This document shows positions 1 through 8,520 of a stretch of DNA of 64,000 nucleotides, in pieces. Origin of the DNA: Brevibacillus brevis. Its GTDB lineage: Bacteria; Bacillota; Bacilli; Brevibacillales; Brevibacillaceae. The notes under the pieces are model-generated. The model saw only the letters and a program-made list of their open reading frames with translations, was not told the DNA's origin and ran no database searches. The stretch spans positions 2,119,501-2,183,500 of the forward strand of contig NZ_CP041767.1 in NCBI RefSeq assembly GCF_022026395.1, written 5' to 3'. Both the position numbers and the translations under genes were made by a program. How positions within the stretch are numbered: the first letter of the stretch is position 1; the number at the start of each line of letters is the position of its first letter.

Positions 1-2
1 CG

Positions 3-242
3 ATTTTAAAAAATCCGAAGCATCCTTATACGATCGGCTTGTTGAATTCGTTGCCGAAGCTGGAAGGATCACAGGAGCGTCTCTATTCGATTCCAGGCAA
101 CGTCCCGATTCCGGGTTCTCTTACTGTCGGATGCCGTTTTGCACCAAGATGCGATAAAGTATCAGACCGATGCCGCAGTGAGATGCCAGAATTAAAAGTG
201 GTAGGGGACAATCACCTTTCCCGTTGCTGGCTGACCGAATAA
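3..242 (+). CDS. dppD: Peptide ABC transporter ATP-binding protein, C-terminal fragment (DppD/OppD-like)
   Basis: This is the last 79 residues of a gene that begins before the window. The visible part has the C-terminal oligopeptide-transporter ATPase tail: HPYTIGLLNS, then PGNVPIP, then a cysteine cluster (CRFAPRC, C-x5-C) typical of DppD/OppD proteins. The Walker motifs lie upstream and are not visible. It ends 12 to 18 bases before the next ATPase gene, so the two form one operon and presumably a heterodimeric ATPase. The peptide-transporter family is clear; the exact substrate is not. Confidence 0.85.
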   Translation: MLKNPKHPYTIGLLNSLPKLEGSQERLYSIPGNVPIPGSLTVGCRFAPRCDKVSDRCRSEMPELKVVGDNHLSRCWLTE

Positions 243-260
243 CCCGAGAGGAGCATGCAG

Positions 261-1232
261 GTGGCTGAAGATCTTCTGATTGTAAAAAATTTAAAAAAAT
301 ACTATCCAATCACAGGCGGTGTTCTTGGAGGGGAAATAGGTGTAGTAAAGGCGGTAGATGACGTATCGTTTACCGTTAAGAGTGGCGAAACTTTGGGGCT
401 GGTAGGGGAGAGCGGCTGTGGAAAGTCCACGACGGGGCGTTCCTTGCTGCGACTGATAGAACCGACCTCAGGTGAAATCAACTTTGACGGGACAGATGTC
501 ATGTCACTTTCCACAGATGCAATGAGAAAGATGAGACGTGACATGCAAATTGTCTTTCAGGATCCGTTTGCTTCACTTAATCCTAGACATAATATTGAGA
601 AGATATTGGAAGAGCCTCTGATTGTACATGGTTTGGGTTCTTCGGCAGAGCGAAAAAAGCGCGTGCAGGAAATGCTGGAGATCGTTGGTCTGAGCAGCTA
701 TCACGCGAGCCGCTATCCGCATCAATTCAGTGGAGGACAGAGGCAGCGGATCGGCATTGCGAGAGCACTGATGCTCAAACCCAAATTGATCGTTGCGGAT
801 GAGCCTGTGTCTGCACTGGACGTGTCGATTCAGTCGCAGGTGCTCAATCTCATGCAGGATTTGCAACGCGAATTCGGCCTTACATACTTGTTCATTGCCC
901 ACGATTTGAGTGTAGTGCGTCATATCAGTGATCGGGTAGGCGTGATGTACCTCGGCAGAATTGTCGAGCTGACGACGAGCAGCCAATTGTACGCCAATCC
1001 GCTCCATCCGTACACGAAAGCATTACTGTCGGCGGTACCTTCGCCAGACCCTGATGCAGTACGTGAAAGAGTTATCCTCCAGGGAGATGTGCCGAGCCCT
1101 GCAAAGCCTCCGAGTGGCTGTACATTCCATACGAGGTGTCCCCATGTGACAGAGGAGTGTCGTACTGTCCGACCAGAATTTGCGGATACAGGCGACGGTC
1201 ACTTTGTTGCTTGTCACTTATACAAGTCCTAA
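261..1232 (+). CDS. dppF: Peptide ABC transporter ATP-binding protein (DppF/OppF-like)
   Basis: The 323-residue ATPase should energise dipeptide or oligopeptide import with the DppD-like partner. It shows Walker [10 protein letters not shown], the signature [15 protein letters not shown], Walker [13 protein letters not shown], the H-loop IAHDLSVV, and a C-terminal cysteine cluster ([14 protein letters not shown]) found in DppF/OppF. An in-frame ATG lies at 255, but it sits directly against the ribosome site GAGAGGAG at 246-253. The GTG at 261 has proper spacing of about 7, so it is preferred. The gene is followed by the binding protein and two permeases, giving a complete importer. Whether it carries dipeptides or longer peptides cannot be told from sequence. 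Confidence 0.9.
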   Translation: MAEDLLIVKNLKKYYPITGGVLGGEIGVVKAVDDVSFTVKSGETLGLVGESGCGKSTTGRSLLRLIEPTSGEINFDGTDVMSLSTDAMRKMRRDMQIVFQDPFASLNPRHNIEKILEEPLIVHGLGSSAERKKRVQEMLEIVGLSSYHASRYPHQFSGGQRQRIGIARALMLKPKLIVADEPVSALDVSIQSQVLNLMQDLQREFGLTYLFIAHDLSVVRHISDRVGVMYLGRIVELTTSSQLYANPLHPYTKALLSAVPSPDPDAVRERVILQGDVPSPAKPPSGCTFHTRCPHVTEECRTVRPEFADTGDGHFVACHLYKS

Positions 1233-1361
1233 TCGACAAAAGGGAGTTTGCCTGCCGAATAGGAAGTCTTGTAAAGGGGGGATGCAAAGCAGGAGGTATT
1301 GTATCGACCATCTACCAAAAAGGAACATGCGACCATTCATTAGAAAAAGGGGGATGTTTTC

Positions 1362-3017
1362 ATGAAGAAGAGGGTTCTCTCCGCAACCATGACTAGCCTG
1401 GTGGCGCTGGCCATGTTGATTGCTGGATGCTCTAGCACTTCTACGACACAAGCGCCGGCAGAACAACCAAAGACAGAAACTCCGGCACCTGCAACTGAGC
1501 CTGCAAAAACTGGACCGAAGCAATTAATCGTCGGTCGCGGTGCAGACACAAAAGGGCTTGACCCAATCACGCAAACAGATGGTGAGACATTTAAGGTAAC
1601 CGAGAACGTTATGGATACATTGATTGGCTTTGCGGATGGCTCAACAGAGCTCGCTCCATCGTTGGCTGAGAAATGGGAAGTAACTCCTGATGGTCTCGTT
1701 TATACGCTGAAACTGAGATCAGGCGTGAAATTCCACGATGGAACTGATTTCAATGCAGAGGCGGTCAAATACAACTTTGAACGCTGGAGCGACAAGAGCC
1801 ATCCACAGCATTCACCAGAGGGCTTCGAGTACTACGTAAGCCAATTTGGTGGTTACAAGGGTGACGCGACTCATATCATCAAATCCGTGGAAGCAGTCGA
1901 TCCGACCACTGTAAAATTCACGTTGAATCGTCCACTGGCTCCATTCCTTGCCAACCTGGCAATGTCTCCTTTCGCGATTGGCTCGCCTGAGGCATTGAAA
2001 AAGGATGTTAAGAAATTTAATGAGCATCCAATCGGTACAGGACCTTTCAAATTCGTAGAGTGGAAGCGCAACGACACCATCACACTCGAGAAAAACCCTG
2101 ATTACTGGAACCCAGGATATCCGAAGCTGGATAAATTGGTGTTCAAGGTCATCCCAGAAAACACTGCACGTCTGACTGCATTGGCATCTGGTGAAATTGA
2201 CTTGATGGATGGTCTAAACACAGACGATATCCCGGCAGTAAAAGACAATAAAGACTTGCAACTCTTCCTTCGTCCTACTAATAACATTGGATACATCGGC
2301 TTTAACGTAGAGAAGAAGCCACTCGACAATCCAAAAGTTCGTGAAGCTATTGCTTATGCGATTAACAAACCTGAAATCGTAACTGCCTTCTTCGATGGGG
2401 TTGGAGAACCAGCAGTCAACCCAATGCCAAAAACAATGTGGGGACATAACAACGATATTAAAGATCGTGAGTTCAACCTCGATAAAGCAAAACAATTGCT
2501 GGCCGAAGCAGGACATCCAAACGGTTTTAAAATCAAGTTTTGGGCAATGCCAGTTCCACGTCCGTACATGCCAGAGGGTGTGAAGATTGCAGAAGCAATC
2601 CAGCAAGACCTGAAGAAAATCGGGGTTGATGCTGAGATCGTGACGATGGAATGGGCAACGTATTTGGAAAAGACTCGTTTGGGTGAGCAAGAAATGTTCA
2701 TGCTTGGTTGGACAGGTGACAATGGCGACCCTGACAACTTCCTGGCTGTCTTGCTCGACAAAAATAACATCGGAAGCAACAACTATACACGCTGGGCAAA
2801 CGAAGAAGCACATCAATTGATGATGAAAGCACAGTCCACTCCAGACCAAGCAGAGCGCGAAAAAATGTACAAACAAGTACAAGAGATCATCTTCAAAGAT
2901 GTGCCAATGGTTCCGCTGGCACATTCTACACCAGCATTGGCAGGAAAAGCGAATATCATAGATTACAACCCGCATCCAAAAGGGTCTGAAAGTTTGGAAA
3001 AGGTAGATTTCAAGTAA
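1362..3017 (+). CDS. dppE: Peptide-binding lipoprotein of the ABC importer (SBP family 5)
   Basis: This 551-residue extracellular substrate-binding protein delivers peptides to the permease pair downstream. It has a lipoprotein signal peptide with lipobox LIAGC (lipidated Cys23), a low-complexity Thr/Pro/Ala linker to about residue 50, and the family-5 solute-binding fold, including ELAPSLAEKWEV, VYTLKLRSGVKFHDG and IGTGPFKFVEW. The start has a GGGGGA ribosome site. A stem-loop after the stop may uncouple its level from the permeases, as such proteins are normally needed in excess. Nickel or other family-5 ligands remain possible, but the neighbourhood favours peptides. Confidence 0.9.
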   Translation: MKKRVLSATMTSLVALAMLIAGCSSTSTTQAPAEQPKTETPAPATEPAKTGPKQLIVGRGADTKGLDPITQTDGETFKVTENVMDTLIGFADGSTELAPSLAEKWEVTPDGLVYTLKLRSGVKFHDGTDFNAEAVKYNFERWSDKSHPQHSPEGFEYYVSQFGGYKGDATHIIKSVEAVDPTTVKFTLNRPLAPFLANLAMSPFAIGSPEALKKDVKKFNEHPIGTGPFKFVEWKRNDTITLEKNPDYWNPGYPKLDKLVFKVIPENTARLTALASGEIDLMDGLNTDDIPAVKDNKDLQLFLRPTNNIGYIGFNVEKKPLDNPKVREAIAYAINKPEIVTAFFDGVGEPAVNPMPKTMWGHNNDIKDREFNLDKAKQLLAEAGHPNGFKIKFWAMPVPRPYMPEGVKIAEAIQQDLKKIGVDAEIVTMEWATYLEKTRLGEQEMFMLGWTGDNGDPDNFLAVLLDKNNIGSNNYTRWANEEAHQLMMKAQSTPDQAEREKMYKQVQEIIFKDVPMVPLAHSTPALAGKANIIDYNPHPKGSESLEKVDFK

Positions 3018-3030
3018 GCTGATTCATCGT

Positions 3031-3075
3031 AAAAGGGTAAGAGGAGTGCATACCTCTTCTTACCCTTCTTTCATT
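3031..3075 (+). terminator. Possible attenuating stem-loop between dppE and dppB
   Basis: AAGGGTAAG-AGG pairs across an 8-base loop with CCTC-TTCTTACCCTT, leaving a small bulge, and a T-rich stretch follows. Its place between the binding-protein gene and the permease gene fits partial termination or 3' end protection of the dppE message. Activity is inferred. Confidence 0.5.
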
Positions 3076-3109
3076 ATTTGGCGATTATTTTATGCAGGAA
3101 GGCGAGGAG

Positions 3110-4120
3110 ATGGCATTGCTAGCTTACAGCATTCGAAGAATTTTAATGCTCATTCCTGTCTTAGTGGGCATGTCAATCATCGTTTTTTCCATTATTCGTG
3201 CCATCCCTGGTGATCCGGCTTTGACGATTTTGGGAGAAAAGGCAACACCACAAGCGATTGCAGACATACGAGAAGCGTTGGGATTGAATAATCCGTGGTA
3301 CATACAGTATTTCGATTATATGAAAGATATTTTGAGCGGAAATCTTGGGGAATCGTTACAAACGAATGCGCCGATTTCAGATGAAATCATGCCTTATTTG
3401 GCGGCGACGACTGAACTTACGATTGTGAGTATGCTGATTGCGGTGTTTATCGGTGTAAATGCAGGGATTCTTTCTGCGTGGAAGCAAAACTCCTGGTTTG
3501 ACTACTGTGCGATGTTGATCGCCTTGGTTGGTGTATCCATGCCAATTTTTTGGCTAGGTTTGATGGAGCAGTGGGTGTTTGCCCAAGAGCTGAAATGGCT
3601 GCCATCAGTTGGTCGCGACGATTCGCGTAATCCCGTAGAGGCCATTACGCACTTTTATATACTGGATACGATGATGGCTGGTCGCTGGGATCAGCTATGG
3701 GAAGTTATCAAGCATTTGATCCTGCCAGGCATTGCATTAGGTACGATCCCGATGGCGATCATTGCACGTATCACTCGTTCGAGCATGCTGGAAGTCATGC
3801 GTGCCGACTACGTCAGAACCGCTCGTGCAAAAGGGCTGACACAGTTTTGGGTCGTGTACAAGCATGCGCTGAAAAATGCAATGATCCCTGTTTTGACGGT
3901 AATTGGTTTGCAAACAGGGTTGCTGCTGGGTGGAGCTGTTTTGACAGAGACGATCTTCGGATGGCCAGGTGTCGGTCGTTATATTGTGACCGCCATTGGA
4001 AACCGTGACTATCCGGTTATCCAATCCGGTATCCTTGTGATCGCGACGATTTTCGTCCTGATCAATCTCTTGGTCGACCTTCTGTATGCCTATATCGATC
4101 CTCGCATCAAATATCGCTAA
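3110..4120 (+). CDS. dppB: Peptide ABC transporter permease DppB
   Basis: This 336-residue inner-membrane permease has an N-terminal membrane segment (LLAYSIRRILMLIPVLVGMS), the typical sequence IRAIPGDPA and the EAA-type cytoplasmic loop DYVRTARAKGL, which contacts the ATPases. At least five further hydrophobic segments follow. An in-frame ATG at 3092 exists, but AGGAAGG at 3096-3102 is spaced about 7 bases from the ATG at 3110, so the shorter form is chosen. It forms the translocation pore with DppC. Confidence 0.9.
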   Translation: MALLAYSIRRILMLIPVLVGMSIIVFSIIRAIPGDPALTILGEKATPQAIADIREALGLNNPWYIQYFDYMKDILSGNLGESLQTNAPISDEIMPYLAATTELTIVSMLIAVFIGVNAGILSAWKQNSWFDYCAMLIALVGVSMPIFWLGLMEQWVFAQELKWLPSVGRDDSRNPVEAITHFYILDTMMAGRWDQLWEVIKHLILPGIALGTIPMAIIARITRSSMLEVMRADYVRTARAKGLTQFWVVYKHALKNAMIPVLTVIGLQTGLLLGGAVLTETIFGWPGVGRYIVTAIGNRDYPVIQSGILVIATIFVLINLLVDLLYAYIDPRIKYR

Positions 4121-4136
4121 GGAGGGACGAAGAGAC

Positions 4137-5042
4137 ATGGCACAACCACAATTACAACCACAAGATCAGGTAGTACCTTTAAAAGTGAAGCAAGAAGAAG
4201 TAGTCTCTCCTTGGAAGGATGCATGGAGGACACTACGAAAAAACAAGCTGGCGTTGGTGGGCTTCGGGATTATTTTGTTTTTCATTGTTGTGGCGGTATT
4301 AGCTCCATGGATTGCTCCGTATCCGTACGACGAAGGTCAGCTCGTAATGAAAAACAAGCCCCCTTCCGAAGAGCATTGGTTTGGAACAGATTACAATGGT
4401 CGTGATGTGTTTAGTCGCGTTATTTATGGGGCACAAATCTCCCTGTGGGTAGGGACGTTCTCTGTCATTGGCTCCGTTCTCGCAGGGACCTTGCTCGGTC
4501 TTTTGGCAGGATATTATGGCAGATGGATTGATACGATCATTTCGCGTCTCTTTGATATTATGCTTGCATTTCCAAGTATTCTTTTGGCAATCGCTGTCGT
4601 TGCCATCTTGGGGCCTTCTTTGCAAAACGCCTTGATTGCCATTGCGATTATTAACATTCCGACATTTGGACGGCTAGTACGTGCCCGTGTATTGAGTTTG
4701 AAGGAAGAAGAATTCGTCATGGCGGCACGGGCAATCGGAATGAAAAATTCCCGGATTATCATGCAGCATATTTTGCCGAACAGTCTCGCACCAATCATTG
4801 TGACCGGGACAATGGGGATCGCAACAGCGATTATCGAAGCAGCTGCACTTGGCTTTCTTGGACTGGGAGCACAAGCGCCAGAACCAGAATGGGGAAAAAT
4901 GCTCGCTGATTCACGTCAGTACATTCAGAAAGCACCATGGACCGTTATTTTTCCGGGGCTCTCTATCATGCTGACCGTTCTCGGCTTTAACTTGATTGGG
5001 GACGGCCTGCGCGATGCACTTGACCCGCGGATGAAAAGCTAG
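4137..5042 (+). CDS. dppC: Peptide ABC transporter permease DppC
   Basis: The 301-residue second permease has a hydrophilic N-terminal tail, a first membrane helix (LALVGFGIILFFIVVAVLAP), the family hallmark HWFGTDYNGRDVFSRVIYGA and the EAA loop FVMAARAIGM. The start at 4137 follows AAGGAGGGA, which overlaps the end of dppB. A longer open frame from 4086 overlaps dppB and lacks such a site. It closes the dpp operon, and a strong terminator follows. Confidence 0.92.
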   Translation: MAQPQLQPQDQVVPLKVKQEEVVSPWKDAWRTLRKNKLALVGFGIILFFIVVAVLAPWIAPYPYDEGQLVMKNKPPSEEHWFGTDYNGRDVFSRVIYGAQISLWVGTFSVIGSVLAGTLLGLLAGYYGRWIDTIISRLFDIMLAFPSILLAIAVVAILGPSLQNALIAIAIINIPTFGRLVRARVLSLKEEEFVMAARAIGMKNSRIIMQHILPNSLAPIIVTGTMGIATAIIEAAALGFLGLGAQAPEPEWGKMLADSRQYIQKAPWTVIFPGLSIMLTVLGFNLIGDGLRDALDPRMKS

Positions 5043-5053
5043 TCCAATCGCAA

Positions 5054-5093
5054 AAAAGACAGAAGGGAATGTGATGCCGTCCTTCTGTCTTTT
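5054..5093. terminator. Bidirectional intrinsic terminator
   Basis: AAAAGACAGAAGG (5054-5066) is perfectly complementary to CCTTCTGTCTTTT (5081-5093), with A-rich and T-rich flanks. It lies between the convergent dppC and the reverse-strand hydrolase and can end both transcripts. Confidence 0.85.
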
Positions 5094-5098
5094 CTTGT

Positions 5099-5875
5099 TT
5101 ATTCTTCTTCCATGAAGGTGCGGCACAACTGATTGAAAGCAGGAGCAGCTTTCGTGATGACTTGATGCTTTACGTTCGGGATCATTTCGAGTCTTGCTTT
5201 TGGCAATTTCATGCTAAGCGTCTGCGCATAATGGTGCATCCGTTGATCACGTTCGCCATAGGCAAGTAAAATCGGAAGCTGGATGTTGCTCAGGCGCTCT
5301 GTACATTGATATCGATGTCCGGCAGCGTAAAGGTATTTCACGCTAGTAGGATCTGTTTTGGAGGCGTGTGCCGTCCATTTTTCGCGCATTTCTGGGTTAT
5401 CGACATGTGAGGAAGCAATGGAACGGGCAAGAAGAGGAACTCCGTGAAGCATCGACAACGCCTGGGCCATCCAAAATCGTCCATGTAAATACAGGTCATT
5501 CACTTCGGAAAATCCGCTCACGAGTATACCGCCTTGTGCATGATCAGGATAGCGAAGACAATATTCAAGGGCGATAGAGGCACCTTGAGAGTAGCCCAAA
5601 ATAAAGGGACGCTCAATGCCGAGTGCCGGGATCAGCTTATGGAGCCGTTCTGCCAACTCCCCAATGGAAAAGGGCTTCTCCATCGGAGAACTGTCGCCAT
5701 GTCCGGGTAAATCAGGGACAATGAGCTGATATGTATCTGCGAGTGTTTGCTGATAAACAAAATTGATAGAGCCGATACATGGCGCATGGATACACAATAA
5801 CGGCTGGCCTTTTCCTGATATGTGAAAAGCAAACTGTTTGCCATCCTGATGGACGAGTATTTGTTCCATTTTCAT
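5099..5875 (-). CDS. Alpha/beta hydrolase
   Basis: This 258-residue cytoplasmic hydrolase of the alpha/beta fold has an oxyanion-region segment (PLLCIHAPCIGS), the LIVPDLPGHGDS strand-turn, the nucleophile elbow GYSQGA (catalytic serine), an Asp region near LLAYGERDQRMHH and a late His in PNVKHQV. The open frame extends further upstream, but GTGGGGTG precedes the ATG at 5875; a second ATG two codons on is also possible. It is transcribed divergently from the Xaa-Pro dipeptidase. Substrate unknown: esterase, lipase-like or peptidase activities are all plausible. Confidence 0.8.
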   Translation of the reverse strand: MKMEQILVHQDGKQFAFHISGKGQPLLCIHAPCIGSINFVYQQTLADTYQLIVPDLPGHGDSSPMEKPFSIGELAERLHKLIPALGIERPFILGYSQGASIALEYCLRYPDHAQGGILVSGFSEVNDLYLHGRFWMAQALSMLHGVPLLARSIASSHVDNPEMREKWTAHASKTDPTSVKYLYAAGHRYQCTERLSNIQLPILLAYGERDQRMHHYAQTLSMKLPKARLEMIPNVKHQVITKAAPAFNQLCRTFMEEE

Positions 5876-5984
5876 TTTCACCCCACTTATAGGTTGTCCG
5901 ATCCAAGGGAGATTTTTCAATTGAACTCTTCTTTTTTTGATGGGGAAGTGGTATTCTCGCAATAGAATAATTGGTGAAAGCAGG

Positions 5985-7085
5985 GTGAAGAAGTTGTTTC
6001 AAGAGCGCATTTCGAAGCTCCACACGTTTTTGACAGAGCAAGAGCTGAACGCGGTGTTGATTACCTCTCCCAAGCACGTCTACTATTTGACCGGATTTTT
6101 TACTGACCCGCATGAACGTTTTATGGGTCTTGTTATTCCTGCTGAGGGAAAGCCTTCCTTGATTGTACCTGCTCTTGATCGTGAAGCAGCGGCAGAAGCT
6201 TCGTTCGTTCAAGATATCCATACACATACGGATATCCAAAACCCGTATGAAATTCTCAAGCAAGTGTTGCCAGCGAACTTGGCGAAGCTCGGCATTGAGA
6301 AAAGTCATATGACTGTCGAGCGCTATGAAGCACTTGGACAAGTTGTTCTGGCGTCAAGCTATGTGGACGTGGAAGAGCCTCTCCGTGAAATGCGTTTGAT
6401 CAAATCCGCGGATGAAGTGGATCGTCTGAAACACGCTGTTCAGTTGGTCGAGGATTCCTTGCGGGAGACCCTGAAGAAAGTTCAGAAAGGCATGACCGAG
6501 ACAGAAATCGTAGCTGAGCTGGAATTCCAGATGAAGCGCTTGGGCGCAGAAGGCCCATCCTTTACGTCCATGGTATTGGCAGGGGAGAAGTCGGCACTTC
6601 CACACGGAAAGCCAGGAACCCGCCAGGTGCAAGAAGGCGACTTGCTTTTGTTTGATATCGGAGTAGCTGCAAACGGATATGTATCCGATATTACTCGTAC
6701 CTTTGCTGTAGGCGAGATCAGTGCCCAGCTGCAAGAGATTTACGAGACGGTATTGGCGGCCAACGAAGCGGCAATTGCTGAGATTCGTCCGGGTGTGACC
6801 TTTGCGCATTTGGATAAAACCGCTCGCGATGTCATCACTGCAAAAGGCTACGGTGAATACTTCATGCACCGTCTTGGGCACGGACTTGGGATGGACGTAC
6901 ATGAATATCCATCTGTTCACAGCCAGAACCAAGAAGTGCTTCGACCAGGGATGGTTTTTACGATCGAGCCGGGCATCTATTTGCCAGGTGTAGGCGGCGT
7001 GCGGATTGAAGACGATGTATTGGTTACGGAAACGGGCGTTGAAATACTCACGCAGTTCCCGAAAAAACTGACTTCCATCAACTAA
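5985..7085 (+). CDS. pepQ: Xaa-Pro dipeptidase / M24B metallopeptidase
   Basis: This enzyme of about 366 residues cleaves dipeptides with C-terminal proline. The N-terminal creatinase-like domain contains YYLTGFFTDPHERF. The C-terminal pita-bread domain carries the metal ligands: LLFDIGVAANGYVSDITRTF (two Asp), HRLGHGLGMDVHE (His), FTIEPGIY (Glu) and VRIEDDV (Glu). The start is uncertain. GTG at 5985 with GGTGA upstream is used here; TTG at 5994 with AGGGTG is an alternative; the ATG at 5937 has no ribosome site. The neighbouring peptide importer suggests recycling of imported peptides, which is inference. Confidence 0.85.
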   Translation: MKKLFQERISKLHTFLTEQELNAVLITSPKHVYYLTGFFTDPHERFMGLVIPAEGKPSLIVPALDREAAAEASFVQDIHTHTDIQNPYEILKQVLPANLAKLGIEKSHMTVERYEALGQVVLASSYVDVEEPLREMRLIKSADEVDRLKHAVQLVEDSLRETLKKVQKGMTETEIVAELEFQMKRLGAEGPSFTSMVLAGEKSALPHGKPGTRQVQEGDLLLFDIGVAANGYVSDITRTFAVGEISAQLQEIYETVLAANEAAIAEIRPGVTFAHLDKTARDVITAKGYGEYFMHRLGHGLGMDVHEYPSVHSQNQEVLRPGMVFTIEPGIYLPGVGGVRIEDDVLVTETGVEILTQFPKKLTSIN

Positions 7086-7114
7086 TGAAGAAATCATAAA
7101 AATTGAATACGTAT

Positions 7115-7290
7115 CGAATGGTGCTGGATGGCATATGCCGTCAGCTTAAAAGGGAAGTCCGGTGAGAAACCGGCGCGGTCCCGCCACTGTAACGAGGAGT
7201 GCCTAGCAAATAGCCACTGTTTTTTGGAAGACAAAAAATGGGAAGGTAGCTGGGTGTGTTGATCCGTAAGCCAGGAGACCTGCCATGCGA
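7115..7290 (+). promoter_or_regulatory. Cobalamin (B12) riboswitch aptamer
   Basis: The conserved cobalamin-aptamer core is directly visible: AAAAGGGAAGTCCGGTGAGA, then GCGGTCCCGCCACTGTAA, then GGGAAGG and the B12 box AAGCCAGGAGACCTGCC. The genes downstream are a cobalamin-type ABC importer, which fits the family's known role: the ligand lowers expression of B12 uptake. The exact ends are approximate. Confidence 0.95.
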
Positions 7291-7386
7291 TCCTATACAA
7301 TCGACCCACGAGGATGGGGCAGATGTGGAAGCAGTCTATGAAAGGGCGCCTTTATGCCTGCTTATAGTTATATCTACGTTTGTCAT

Positions 7387-7419
7387 GCACCTCCCGATTG
7401 AAATGGGGGGTGCTTTTTT
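7387..7419 (+). terminator. Riboswitch expression-platform terminator
   Basis: GCACCTCCC (7387-7395) pairs with GGGGGGTGC (7405-7413) and is followed by six T. It lies about 100 bases after the B12 box and before btuF, as expected for transcription-termination control. The competing antiterminator pairing was not resolved. Confidence 0.85.
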
Positions 7420-7470
7420 GTGGAGGATTTGGTTCAAGCCATCATTTCCAAACAGAAAAGAGGATTACAG

Positions 7471-8490
7471 ATGATGAAGGCAAACAAAACGCATACAGTA
7501 ATAAAAGGACTAGCTTTCGGTATTATGACAGCTGCCATGCTTTTGGTTTCGGCATGCGGCTCCACTACGACAACACAGGCTCCAGCCAAAACAGAACAAA
7601 CAGCTGCTCCAGCAGCAGAAGGCAAGCCAGTAACACTAACCAATAATGGTATCGAAATGACTTATCCAACAGCACCTGAGCGTGCAGTGACTTTGAACCA
7701 GCACGTCACCGAAATCATGCTGGCATTGGGCCTTGCTGATAAAATGGTCGGAACTGCTTACCTGGATGATGAAATCCTTCCTGAGTTAAAAGCAGATTAC
7801 GACAAGATTCCGGTACTGTCTGACAAGTATCCTACGAAAGAAGTGCTGCTGGCAGCGAACCCAGACTTTGTCTACGCCGGATGGAAAAGTGGATTCGGCG
7901 AGAAGGGCGTAGGATCGATGCAAGATTTGGAAAAGGTTGGCATCAAATCGTATCTGCAAGCGTCATCTAGCATGCCTGGTCCGACTATCGACGATGTGTT
8001 TGCGGACATTACGAACATTGGACGCATTTTCCGTGTGGAGGACAAAGCCAATGATTTGATCCATAAAATGAAGAGTGAAATGGATCAAACCATGAGCAAA
8101 ATTGGCAAGATTGACGAGCCACTAAAAGTGTTCGTGTACGACAACGGGGAAGATAAACCATTCACAGCAGCCAACAACTACATGACATCCTTAATCAAGA
8201 ATGCAGGCGGTAAGAACATTTTTGACGATATTCAAAAGGGTTGGGCAGAGGTAAGTTGGGAACAAGTAGTAAGTCGCAATCCAGACGTGATTATTATCGT
8301 AGATTACGGGGATAGAACCGTCGAGCAAAAACGCAATTTCCTTTTGAGTAAAAAAGAATTGGCGGATATCCCTGCGATTAAAAATCAACGACTAATGGTA
8401 TTGCCTTTGTCCGCAGCTTCTGAAGGTGTTCGAGCACCGATTGCGCTGAAAATTTTGGCGGAAGGACTCTACCCGGATAAATTCAAATAG
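7471..8490 (+). CDS. btuF: Cobalamin-type ABC transporter substrate-binding lipoprotein
   Basis: This 339-residue lipoprotein has lipobox LVSAC (Cys29) and a Thr/Ala/Pro-rich linker. A periplasmic-binding fold of the BtuF/FhuD class follows, with RAVTLNQHVTEIMLALGLAD in the first lobe and a long connecting helix (DKANDLIHKMKSEMDQT). AAAGAGG at 7457-7463 sets the ATG at 7471; the upstream in-frame extension from 7420 overlaps the riboswitch terminator. The riboswitch implies cobalamin or cobinamide as ligand. On sequence alone an iron-siderophore binder would be the alternative. Confidence 0.88.
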   Translation: MMKANKTHTVIKGLAFGIMTAAMLLVSACGSTTTTQAPAKTEQTAAPAAEGKPVTLTNNGIEMTYPTAPERAVTLNQHVTEIMLALGLADKMVGTAYLDDEILPELKADYDKIPVLSDKYPTKEVLLAANPDFVYAGWKSGFGEKGVGSMQDLEKVGIKSYLQASSSMPGPTIDDVFADITNIGRIFRVEDKANDLIHKMKSEMDQTMSKIGKIDEPLKVFVYDNGEDKPFTAANNYMTSLIKNAGGKNIFDDIQKGWAEVSWEQVVSRNPDVIIIVDYGDRTVEQKRNFLLSKKELADIPAIKNQRLMVLPLSAASEGVRAPIALKILAEGLYPDKFK

Positions 8491-8520
8491 AGTACGCCCC
8501 TTTTAAGGGAGGGAATAGCA

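Noticed and set aside
2214-2975. A 253-codon reverse-strand frame inside the peptide-binding protein gene
   Set aside because: Shadow frame with unnatural composition and no start signal.
3092-3109. Earlier ATG for dppB
   Set aside because: It precedes the best ribosome site, and the added six residues are acidic and atypical for the start of this permease.
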